64,000 nt of DNA from Beroe forskalii (lineage: Eukaryota; Ctenophora; Nuda; Beroida; Beroidae): contig WFMF01000179.1 in assembly GCA_011033025.1 (NCBI GenBank), positions 124,001 through 188,000 on the forward strand, in the 5' to 3' direction. The notes beneath the pieces were generated by a model, which searched no databases, was not told the origin of the DNA, and saw nothing but the letters and a program-made list of their open reading frames with translations. Position numbers and translations under genes: made by a program. Numbering within the stretch: position 1 is the stretch's first letter; every line of letters starts with the position of its first letter. This document shows, piece by piece, positions 35,078-45,755 of this stretch.

Positions 35078-36579
35078 GGTGAATGCCATGGACCCTGTCC
35101 TATCGATAACAATGCAGTAAATGGGCGCCAGATGTCCTAGGATACGTGTAACCACGGTTGGGGACTTAGCAGTCTTTTCAATCATCTGCTTCTTAAGCCG
35201 GGAGCTTCCATACTGTCGTTTGTACAGGTTCACGACTGAGAAATAATACGATGAAGGGAATGAGAAAATGCAGATGATATGGGGAAAGGAATTGAATGAC
35301 CAGATGAATTAGATGAGAAAACAACCGAAATGGGAAATAAATTACGCAGGATATTAGCAATTAAATGAGAAAATGTTCAAAATGAGAAAATGAATTAAAT
35401 GATAAAATGACCGAATGAGAAGATGAATTACCCATGTTATTGGAAGTGGTTGAGATGGCTTTGCCGAGCTCTGTGTCTGGGTCCCCACTTCTAGCTACAA
35501 GAGCTGGAAGGGAGTACTGGGAGTGTCCCAGGATGGTAGGCAACCCAGGGGCCGGGCCCTTGTTGACATTGCTCTTCACAGCTCGCAGCGTGTCCAGTAG
35601 GTAGGAGGGGGTGATGTGGCTAAACTCTGACAGCTGAGAGGGTACGGGTGTTAGTTGTTACACACCAGGATACATGCTGAAGGTGACAAAGCAGTGAAAA
35701 TTGAACAATGGCACATTTTACAAAGTTATTTTGCTTCAGTGACTAAAATTCAACAACGAATGCCATCCGTTTAACTATGAATTGCGCGGCACGACATGTT
35801 GTGCGCGCGGCAACATTGCGCGCAAGTCACAAAAGTTATCGCGTAAGAAAATGCAAAGATGTCGCAGCGCGTTACGAACATGTTGTGGCAAAAATGCCTA
35901 TTTTTTAACATAGCAGTTTTTCAATGCGAAGGCGAGGGCAGGTGGGGCCAGCAGTCGTGGAGGGCAACTCAAGGGCCTGTAAAGTATAGAATTAATAACA
36001 CAGAATTCGGGGTATCTGGTATAAGTGTAAAACAATTTACACAAGAATTTAGAAATGGAAAGCAGAGCCTGGTGACCTTCGGTCAGGACAAAGCATGACA
36101 AGTCCTACTGTTATCTATTAATCATAATCTGTGCTCACTCCTCTATCAAACATCGCTACTGACTGGCAGGAACATTTCGATATTCGTCATACTTGAATGA
36201 GTGCCGAGTGGTGTAAAACGTTCACGTGTTGTAAAAACGTTCAATCCTATACCGCAGACTTCCAAGTAAAATAAAGAAATATACCAATACTCACGCTATC
36301 ATCCCGCGATAGACTGCTCACAAACTCTCTATAAGCATTCTCCAACCCAGGCTGACTTAGAAACTTTAGGACCAGGAAATTCAACTCTGAAATAATGGAC
36401 AATCATTATATCTTTAGTACACATAGCATTAGCTCTACAACAATTATTATCTAATACACCCCATTATGAAACAAAATAATAGATCATACATACATCAAAT
36501 TCGCCACATTACGTCACTGAACAGGTATGTTTGTAGTTGTGTTCTGACCTTTTTTTAACCGTTCATCTTGTGATGACAT
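35078..36579 (-). CDS. PHIP: BRWD/PHIP family protein, N-terminal exons 1-4
   Basis: First four coding exons of the gene that resumes at 5697: 36579-36549 (ATG, starting MSSQDERLKK), 36386-36295, 35633-35432 and 35235-35078. Splice phases are 1, 0, 1, 0 and the last exon ends in phase 0, matching the phase-0 acceptor at 5697. Joined, the junction reads ILGHLAPIYCIVIDRTG...AFT followed by GADDGLVKGW, the first WD repeat of PHIP-type proteins. Exon 1-2 sequence (ELNFLVLKFLSQPGLENAYREF) matches the N-terminal helical segment of the family. The start is chosen because its short exon ends one base into a codon, exactly as the acceptor at 36386 requires. The SLC7A6OS gene ends about 650 bp upstream on the same strand. 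Confidence 0.88.
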
Positions 36580-37228
36580 GCCTTGAATACATCCGGGCGA
36601 TAGCTTTCATACATTCATCTTAAAACGTAACGGCTAATTGTGGGAGATGATGGTTATTTCCTTTTAACAGACTTTGAAATCGATATATCAATTATCATCC
36701 GATTTGTAAAGCTAATATTGAATAAGCCAGGTAAGAGTTTTTGCCAGGGAAAACTTGTGAAACAATCAAACCAAGTAAATAATAAATACAATAATCAGGA
36801 TCGTACAGTACAAATAATCTATCAAACTATTCAATAAATAAATAAATAGCAGTAGAGTGTAGGACTCATATCAGCGGCATATTAGCTTTACCATAGGATC
36901 TAGAAATTGCCATGACATCGACCAATCAGCGTGAGACTTATGGTCAACTCTGGTGCTGATTGGTTATTAATGACCATGGAGTTATGAGTCTGTGGGTACG
37001 CCGTCGAAAATACAGACAACTACAAATTCTCAAGAATTCGGATTCTTTCTTCAGAAGGATCGAGTCAAGAGTGTGTATTAGATAACCAAAATTCTTTTTA
37101 ATTCCTTAGAATAGAAAGCTAGATAAGCAGTTAAAAACATTGAGTCTTTTAATTTTATCACAACCGAACAAGAGAAAGAAAAGAATAAGAAAATTTTTAA
37201 AAAATCGTAAGAGGAGGGTTGTTGATTG

Positions 37229-38152
37229 TCAGTCAGAATCAGTATCACTGACAAGATACTTATCCAGATAATGTGACCTATCCAACAGATCCCCATCATC
37301 AAAGTATTCGTTAGAATAACGCTTGCTCCTTGCCACAGACTCAGAACACTCTGACTCCCCGGACTCACTAGAAGTGTCCTCTTCGTCAGGGTAATCATTA
37401 GCCCAGTAGTTCTCATCGTTAGAATCCTCCTCATACTCATTAACATACCTCTCCTTGGTTACCGGCTCGAAGTCACACTGGATGTCAGCTATCTCACCCT
37501 CACAGGGGTTGTCACACACATACACGTCGTACACCCACTCCTCACTACCGTTGCTTACAAACGGCGCAGTCCGCTCCGATAGGGACAGTTTCTGAGAAAA
37601 CATCCTCGTCGCGTTACACACAATGTCGTCTTCATCAATGTCGTCTGCAATGTCGTCCGGAAAGTCGTCAGCAGGGTCGTCTGTCAAAGCAGCAGAAAAC
37701 ACAGCCCCACCACCCCCTCCCCGCGCAGTAGACAAGATGTCGAACCTGTGCTTCTGACGACTGAGCTGCACCTCCCTACGACAACGTTCTTTGATACTGG
37801 ACACAGTGTTCTCATGCTTGTACTTCCGTAGCAAGTCCTCTCTGTCGTGTTTCAGGGGTTCCTCAAGGGTTGAGGTAACGAATTTAAACTCTTGGAAGGT
37901 TTTCTGCCGTTTAGCGCTCAGTTGAACGAAAAGAGATGAGTTTGTGGGGTGGTCGGTTCTCTTTCGTTTGATGTAAAGCAAAGAAACATTGTCGTTGGGT
38001 GCAGAGTCTAGGGTGTCAGTGTCATTGGGTGCAGAGTCTAGGGGGGCAGTGTCATTGGGTGCAGAGTCTAGGGGGGTATTGCCGTTCTGTGCAGAGTCAG
38101 AGAATGGACGAATAATCGGGTTGGGTGGAGGTAGGTCACAGTGGACTGACAT
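37229..38152 (-). CDS. SLC7A6OS: Iwr1 / SLC7A6OS homologue, RNA polymerase II nuclear import factor
   Basis: Intronless frame of 307 residues with ATG at 38152. The N-terminus has tandem LDSAPNDT units (about residues 27-56) followed by LLYIKRKRTD, equivalent to the basic start of Iwr1-family proteins. The diagnostic C-terminal Iwr1 region reads EEWVYDVYVCDN, then EYEEDSNDENYWANDYPDEE and an acidic tail ending SDTDSD. In yeast, Iwr1 binds the assembled Pol II and carries its nuclear localisation signal; the same role is inferred here. The metazoan protein is usually about 300 residues, so it is full length. It lies about 650 bp upstream of the BRWD start on the same strand. Confidence 0.9.
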   Translation of the reverse strand: MSVHCDLPPPNPIIRPFSDSAQNGNTPLDSAPNDTAPLDSAPNDTDTLDSAPNDNVSLLYIKRKRTDHPTNSSLFVQLSAKRQKTFQEFKFVTSTLEEPLKHDREDLLRKYKHENTVSSIKERCRREVQLSRQKHRFDILSTARGGGGGAVFSAALTDDPADDFPDDIADDIDEDDIVCNATRMFSQKLSLSERTAPFVSNGSEEWVYDVYVCDNPCEGEIADIQCDFEPVTKERYVNEYEEDSNDENYWANDYPDEEDTSSESGESECSESVARSKRYSNEYFDDGDLLDRSHYLDKYLVSDTDSD

Positions 38153-39400
38153 GATAGCTCATCCTGATTGAGAATGGAATGAGATTAGAATATCATCACT
38201 AATTATTAATTATTCCCAAGTATGCCCTAAATATGCCCCAAGTATGCCTAATCTATGCCGCAAGTATGGGTAGTTACTTCGCAACTAACTCCCTTGTTTT
38301 ATTTTTCAAAATAGTCATTAGTCACACGGAATTATGATTTTAAAACACTGTACTAATTTACCAACTTACCAAATAATTGAAACAATCGATGGTTTAAACT
38401 TGGTATTATTTACAAAGTCATCGAGCGAAATATGACGAAGAATTATGATCATGGACTGGTGCATTTCAAATATATATTTTTTTTCATTAAAACTTAATTT
38501 TAAACCATTTTAAAGTTAAAAGGTCAAAACTTTGAGCTTAAATTGAGATATTTTGTAATAGAAGCCCGCGCTATGAAATAATTAAAATAACTACACAATC
38601 AATGTGATGACTACAGTTTGTGATGGAAGTGTGGCAAAAATATCAGAAGATCAGGCAATCTACCGTTGCCGGACAAAAGCGCACACATTCCTGCATAATT
38701 TTTCAGTGATAGGGTTAGGGTGTGGGTTAGGGTGTTGGTTAGGGTTGATTATGTGAATATCCCAAAAGTGTGCGCTTATGTCCGGCAGCCCAATCTACAT
38801 CTAACTTATAACTACTTTACCTACATCAAACTACTATTCTGAGTTCATGTCATGTTGAACACTGTACTGAATAGTAAATAACTCGGTCTAAATAAATTAG
38901 GTAAAGTTTGGATAAAATATTCTCCACAGTAAAGTTAAGGTAAACGACCAATAATAAATTGCAACTTAATTTGTGTACGTTTATATGCAATGATTTTCAT
39001 TAATTTTCACGTTTAAATCTTCGGAATTTAATATTCAATGGACTAATAGGCTTATCGTCACCTAATTGTTAAGTCAAATTGTTGAATTTATGTAAAAACA
39101 GCTGTGTTAATAATTGTAAAACAGCTTAATAATTTCCGTATCGTAACAAATAAACCTTTAAGCAAAAATTTATCTTTTTAAATATCAGAAACGCACAACT
39201 TAAAATAATGATTCCTTTAAACTTGTAAAATCATTTAAACCAATAAAAATTGTGCTCTGTAGCTCTCAAAAAATCAAATTAAATTACTTGAATCACACTT
39301 GAAATGTTACCGAACAAAGCTTGAATTAAAAAAACAGCAGGAAATGTTGAGAATAATTTGTGAATTTTCCTACAATAAACACCTACAATAAATCTGGCAA
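38153..39400. other. AT-rich intergenic region with telomere-like tract
   Basis: No gene seen. At 38708-38748 there are several TAGGGT/TTAGGGTG units resembling the metazoan telomere repeat. The rest is AT-rich unique sequence separating the Iwr1 gene from the SEC62 3' end. Confidence 0.6.
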
Positions 39401-42242
39401 CTAAATGTCTTTCTTACTCTCTGGAGGCACCCCCTCCACCTCCTCCTCCTCCCCCTGAGCCTCGTCATTGCCTCGTGATAAACTGCTGCGCGAGGCGCCG
39501 CGCTTCTCCTCCGTCGCGCTCGTCACCTCGCTGCTCGAGACTTCGCCGCGTTCGCGCGCTAACCGGCGCTTCTTTCGCTGCTCCTTGCGTTCCTTCTCGG
39601 CGTAGTAGTCTTGCAATCTGGGATGAGGTGAAGTAATTCTTAGCAACGATGAAATTTAAAAGGGTAATTATATACAAGTTATATGGATTTGAGTGTCGCG
39701 GGGTGAAATTTCACGAGTTTAAATGTTTTCAAACATACACAAGTGACAATATATCGTATACTCACGAATAAAGAGGTTTGAAAGTCTCAATAATCCCGAG
39801 TTTATCATCGTTGATATTGGGTAGTAACCAAAAGTGATAGACACCGCGAGAGGAGCCCCAAACGATCACAAACAGAATCAACCTTACTGAAATTAATTGC
39901 AAGTCAACCCTTTCATGTCCATTGTCCAGTATGTGACATTGTTACAATCATTCAGCTTACCTACTTATTAATATATCTTGACAGGCTTTAACTGTGCCTA
40001 CCATGAATTAAACTTTGAACTTATACTGTGACCTTTGTGAAATTAATATTTCCAAAATTCATTAGTGATCAACGATCATTTAAAAAACTTGTGATAGCTA
40101 GTCGTAAGGCGACCAAAAAGTAGGGTAGCTTTACGAAAAATCTACCAAGTTAGTTACTTGTAAATTGCCAAGAAAAACACTCTGACCTTTAACCAATGTA
40201 AACTTTTCACAAGTTGCTGGTAATAAGCTTTAGCAACAATACACTTCACTGCAGCATACCTATCATTAATGCGAATAGTAGTCCCACCAAAATGCCCGAG
40301 CCATTTGTGATGTACTGGAACGCAATCTGAGCTTCCCCTGGCCACACAGGAACCAAGGCCATGGCTATAACTCCCAGAAGCAAACCTCCCCCTGGAACAG
40401 GGGACGTGCAAAACAGGGGGTAAGACTTACAAAACAGGGGGTAAGACTTACAAAACAGGGGATATGACTCACAAAACCGGGGATATGACTCACAAAACAG
40501 GGGATATGACTGCAGTCTGCAAAAAAGGGGATATGACGTGCAAAACAGGGGATATGACTTACAAAACAGGTTTAATATGAATCACAAAACAGGGGATGTG
40601 ACGTGCAAAACAGGAGATATGACTGTACAGAACAGGGGATATGACTGTACAGAACAGGGGATATGACTGTACAGAACAGGGGATATGACTCACAAAACAG
40701 GTTTAATATGACTCACAAAACAGGGGATATGACGTGCAAAACAGGGGATATGACTTACAAAACAGGGGATATGACTGTACAGAACAGGGGATATGACTCA
40801 CAAAACAGGTTTAATATGACTCACAAAACAGGAGATATGACTGCAAAAAGGGGATATGACTTACAAAACAGGGGATATGACTGCAAAAAGGGGATATGAG
40901 TCACAAAACAGGGGGCTCACAAAACAGGGGGTATGACTTACGAAACAGGGGATATGACTCACAAAACAGGGGATATGACTCCAAAAGTGGGGTATGACTT
41001 ACAGAACAGGGAATACTGAATATGGCAGTACAAAACGAGGGATGTTACTATACAAAACAGGCTACGTGACAATGACTGAACAAACGCAGGGCAGTTTGGC
41101 AGTCAAATTTCTAATTGAAATCGAAATATCACAACGTCAACAAGAATTCGAAAGAAGAGTCAAATTTAATCTTTACCAATTACGTAGGCCCATATACCCA
41201 TGGGGCTGTATTTCCACATGTAGAACTGCTCTGGACTGTCAAGAAATTCATCTGCGTCAAAAATTACATCAAATCTCAGTGGCTTGCCCTTCTTTTTGGT
41301 TTTAGATGTTTCTGTAAAAGAATAATTATAATTTGGAAACCAATCATTAATCGTGACTCCAAAGTTTTTAACAGTGCTGTGCATGAGTTTGATAGCAGGA
41401 ATCATGCCAAGTACATGCTGTTTGAACATCAGCGTATGATTTCAGGTAATGATAAGATCATAAGTTACCAGTATCTCCTTTTTTCTTCTTAGATTTCTGC
41501 TTGAGAGCAATGAAGAACTCGTTGGATAGCAGACCAGTACAGAACTCCACTGCGTCTTCCCTGGTCTCCAGGTGAAGGTCCTCATTGGGGTCATTCCAAC
41601 TGGAGCACATGAGAGTGTCAACCAAGGCAGCACCTGAAATCACAGTCATGGAATTAATAATTCTACATGATGACCTTACATTTTACATTGGCTTTGATAG
41701 AGCCAGTGTTACACAAGTATTTACCCTCTTTGGTAAGATCGCAGTGTCATGTCAAGTCCTGGAGAGGGAAATTAAATGACCACAAACAAGGGACAATGGG
41801 CACAATTATTTTGTTTGATAACTCGGGATTATAATGTAAACACAGTAATGAATCTAAAAAAGATTCACATTTATATTTTCAAACTACAGTAGATTTGATT
41901 ACCTGAGAAGTATTTGATAGAGCTCTCTTTCGTTTTACCTTCAGTGGTTTTGATCTCATTTTGCAGATACTTGCTAACTTCGTTCATTAACCTTTTTATC
42001 TTTTTAACTTTTTCTTTCTGCGATCATAAACAAATTTATAATTGACAGATCAAGAAAGGTTTGAAATAGGTACTTATGTTACTGTGAAAATGAAACATTG
42101 ATTAGGTATTGTTTAACTGGAAATTTAAAATCGATTAAGTCCTCAAAATATTTACAGAACAATCAACCAATTTATTCAAAATAGAGGTCAGACTAACATT
42201 AGCTGCCTCCTGCTCTTTCTCTTCCTTTGTTGCTCCAGCCAT
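39401..42242 (-). CDS. SEC62: SEC62, ER protein translocation component
   Basis: Seven exons: 42242-42198 (MAGATKEEKEQEAAN), 42017-41903, 41633-41469, 41311-41177, 40391-40260, 39886-39766 and 39617-39401 (stop). All phases join to a 309-residue protein. Cytosolic N-domain: KVKKIKRLMNEVSKYLQNE, YFSGAALVDTLM and TREDAVEFCTGLLSNEFF. Then FYMWKYSPMG, two membrane segments (GGLLLGVIAMALVPVWP... and ...RLILFVIVWG), the signature VYHFWLLPNIND with FKPLYS, and a charged Lys/Glu-rich tail. SEC62 assists post-translational translocation at the SEC61 channel and, in animals, ER-phagy. I cannot point to a LIR motif in the tail. The fifth intron boundary region is swollen by a minisatellite. Confidence 0.95.
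40405..41060. repeat. Minisatellite, ACAAAACAGGGGATATGACT unit
   Basis: About 28 units of 20-24 bp with variants (TGCAAAACAGG, TGTACAGAACAGG, AACAGGTTTAATATGA) fill the SEC62 intron between the exons at 40391 and 41177. Higher-order blocks are visible, such as a four-unit set repeated at 40560-40700 and 40690-40830. The open frames across it (DMTYKTG peptides) are repeat translations. Confidence 0.92.
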
Positions 42243-43279
42243 GAGAAAAAGATTCTGTAAAAACCTTCAACTCAAAGAAGTTATTTATTAAGAGGGGAAT
42301 TTTCACAACAACCAACCAGAACTAATACAGATTTTCCCTTTTAAATGTAAAACATTGTAAGAGAAATCCTAGATTAGTCATTATAACTTTATAAGGGACA
42401 ATGGTCTCAATTTCTTAGTTTCAATTCATCTATCATTATGTATCATACTAATCAAAGCTATTTAACTTAGTTCAAAATCAAATGAGTGATCATTGATATA
42501 AATATTTTTCATTAATGCTATGAAGCAATCATAATTTTTTTAAATTCGTATACTAAAATTGAATGCTATCTAACCAGCAAAAAAGTAGGCAATTTGAGTC
42601 AAATGGAATTGAATAAAGAGAATTTTGAATACAACCAAAGAAACAGTCAAAGAAAAGATACATCCAAAGCTCCCAACATTAAAATTGAATTGGTCCTTGT
42701 CATTATCAACAGCTATATAATTACAATTATTTAATTATGGAACAATTCAAATTGACTGATTCAAATTGACATATCAGAAATGATTATGATGATTTGATCA
42801 TTGGCTTCAATTCAATTATATTTTTTCAAGCCTAGTTTGGGCATAGATTTAGAATTTATATGAAACTTGACATAGAAAAATTGTACAATTGATATTTTAT
42901 TTTTATCAGTTCAAGAAATTCAATCTTTACATAGTTCTTGAAAATACATTGCAATCTCTGCTTGAAATCGGTGCAGTGCTTGTTGATCCAGGCCACTGCC
43001 TCTCATGTGATCTTCTTTGCATACAACACCAAATGGACCAACCCCATGGTCTAACCTGACATTGGGAATGTCAGATTCAACCACCTGATTGGTTCATTTG
43101 TAACTGTAAACTATAAAAGATCATGTGAGATGTAGTAAATTTACTGAGAACCACCAATTTTGAATGCATTAAGAACTTTAGTTTATCCTTGAAGCTATTG
43201 ATTTCAATAGGTATATCACATCACAAAGCCAAGTGATAATAATGGGTCAAATCCAAGCAGCCTGTTTTCATTTTACTAA
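42243..43279. other. AT-rich intergenic region between SEC62 and EMC4
   Basis: No gene seen. On the minus strand a possible AATAAA lies at about 42897-42902, downstream of EMC4. The SEC62 promoter must lie in the half nearer 42243, but no specific element can be named. Confidence 0.4.
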
Positions 43280-44113
43280 TCATGACATAAGAATTGTTCC
43301 ACCAGAAGCAAATTCTGTTCTTTCCTTGGGCAACTCAAAAGCAATCCAGTCAGAAGGATGTATTGGGAGCAGTCCCATTGCATTGCACTTCCACAAAGCC
43401 ATTGCTATCAACAGCAGGTGAGACAAAACATATACCAATTTTTGTAAAATGTGATGGCTTCCTGAAATGATAATATTGTTCAGCAAAGCCGATTTAATTG
43501 ATGATCTACATAGGTTAATTTGAATTTGAATATAAGGTAAGTTTACATGCTCAGATGTTTATCAAATGAGGGGATATTCATGAGGGGATATTCATCATTA
43601 CCTTCAAGTTTCTGGAAGGTTGTTTTGTATGAGAGAAGTGAAGTAAGAGGTGTTTTAAACATCATAACTGTCATGATGATTGGAAATAGAGACAAGGTAT
43701 TTCCAGTCATCCACATAACAAACATGTTCATAGGAACCTGGGGGAAATCAAATTGATTTGTATTAATACCCATATCTGATAAACTGAAAAAAAAACAAAA
43801 AAAACTTATGAATCTAGCAACTTGCTGAAGAAACAAGGGTGAGCTTAAAAGTGATTTCAATTTGAATCTTGAAGTTCCTTATGTCCTTGCAATACTTTAC
43901 CTGTTTTATTGGTACAAGAGCTATATCCCAGGACCGCTTAACAATTAGATGGGCATTGTTGTCATCCTGTTCATGATCTGGAACTCTTTCAAAGTCATCA
44001 CAGTAACCAATAGGGTTTGCTAAGTTGGGAGGATTGTGCCAAGAATGTTTTGCTCTTCCATTGAAGTCAATCTTCCATCTATACCCAACAGTTTTCTCAG
44101 TTTTTACAACCAT
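43280..44113 (-). CDS. EMC4: EMC4, ER membrane protein complex subunit 4
   Basis: Three exons: 44113-43901, 43737-43602 and 43461-43280 (stop), phases 0 and 1, giving 176 residues (human 183). The first exon ends VKRSWDIALVPIKQ, the second starts VPMNMFVMWMTGNTLSLFPI, and the third carries LVYVLSHLLLIAMALWKCNA and MGLLPIHPSDWIAF, all hallmark EMC4 segments. It has two clear hydrophobic segments. The EMC inserts tail-anchored and multipass proteins into the ER membrane. Start: the ATG at 44113 gives a normal-length N-terminus; an AG just upstream could be the acceptor of a 5' UTR exon. Confidence 0.94.
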
Positions 44114-45281
44114 GAAAATCCCTATGAAAGATACAGAATCATAAAGCCATGCAAGCAAATTGGAATTCATTATCATATGATAAATCAAACTAGCAATTTG
44201 TTACCTAAGGCCCAAGAGTATAAATGTCCATTGTCCATTAAGCCCCCCCCCCCCCCATAAAGGACGTCTACAAAATTTAAGCCATTCAAGACCCCTCCCC
44301 CCTGTCTGCTAACATCTGCAATCCAAAAAAACACTTCCTCCCCTTGATTTCTGTACTTTTGCAGTTATCTCATAAATAGCTAATAAATAAATATATAAGT
44401 AGCATCTCAGCTTCTTTATAGAAAGAACATTGTCATCCTTGTGAGTCAAGCCACAGAACTCTCTTACAGCTCCAACTGTAGTCTTTGATGGGATCCATGA
44501 AAGAAATACCTTCATGAGAGAGCTAGGTAGATCCAAATAAAGTATTGGATCTACCTATAAATAATACCTGTCACCCATGTTTGAAACATGTCAAAATGTC
44601 ACTTAATAAAACAAGTAATTTTAATAAAACAAGTAATTTATATTTTGTAGCCATTACACCAAAGTCTTAACATATTAATTCTTTTCAATGCTATAGCAAT
44701 TATGATTCAGATTTCATTGTCAATAGGCATAGAACATATTCAATAATTTAAACTAGAACATATAAAAATCAATTGAGAATATTCTAGATAATATAATATT
44801 AAGCTAATTAAAAACAATATCTACCTTTTTATACATTAAAAACGGTATAATATTAAAACGATAGCAATGGCATATGAAATACCTTGACCAATTATCAATA
44901 TTAACATAATAAGCAGCAAAAATAAAACTGTAGAAGATAAGAGCAATTGAGTTGTGCTGCGGCTACAGGAAATACTTGTGGGAACTTGAGTACCACCCTT
45001 GGTACAACACTAAATAAATTCAAGAAAAATTTATCAAGAACGTGTTATAAATTTCAGCTACTTGCTGCTGGTCACGAACATTTTTTTGAATAATTTAGGT
45101 ATTAATTTAAGTTATTCTAACAAATTGTCAGTTAAAGGCCCCACAAGCTCTAGGTCGAAATTTCAAATTATGTCACAAAAGTACCGTATACATGTACTGA
45201 GTCGATCTAGCGTAAAATAACAGTACATAAATAATCCAATTAGCGACAGGGCGTAATCTAATACACTAATACACGCGATTG
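44114..45281. other. Intergenic, AT-rich, with poly-C tract
   Basis: No gene recognised. A poly-C run lies at 44244-44256. The EMC4 upstream region lies here, and the plus-strand transposon begins at 45282. Confidence 0.4.
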
Positions 45282-45755
45282 GAGAGGGCCAGCATGTACC
45301 GGCAAGAATAACAAACGTATCTTACATATCTACTGTGTTTAGCTGTTCGTTTCTCTTGTTTTGTTCCATTTTATACATTCAATACAAGCAACCGTGGATT
45401 AAATATTCGCATATTGCTTTTGCAATGTTTTTGAAGTCAATCTCATCGTCTTAGTCAAGTATAATTATGTCATAATAACGTAATAAATAGGGTCATAAAT
45501 GAGAATCTATAACAGTATCATTCAATATCCCGAATTTTTGAGTTCTAGAGTTCTAGGAAGCTTGATTAGACGTCTGAAGTTACTCACCATAATTTGGTAT
45601 TCAAATTCTAAATTTTCCTATTCGTTGATTTAATACTAATAGACTTAACATGGTTTTGAACTTAAAACTATAATGAATTTAATCGTCATAAACCACACAA
45701 ATTTAGCCAAGTATCAAGTACTCCATTTATTGGTTTGTCTGCGATCACTGCCCAC

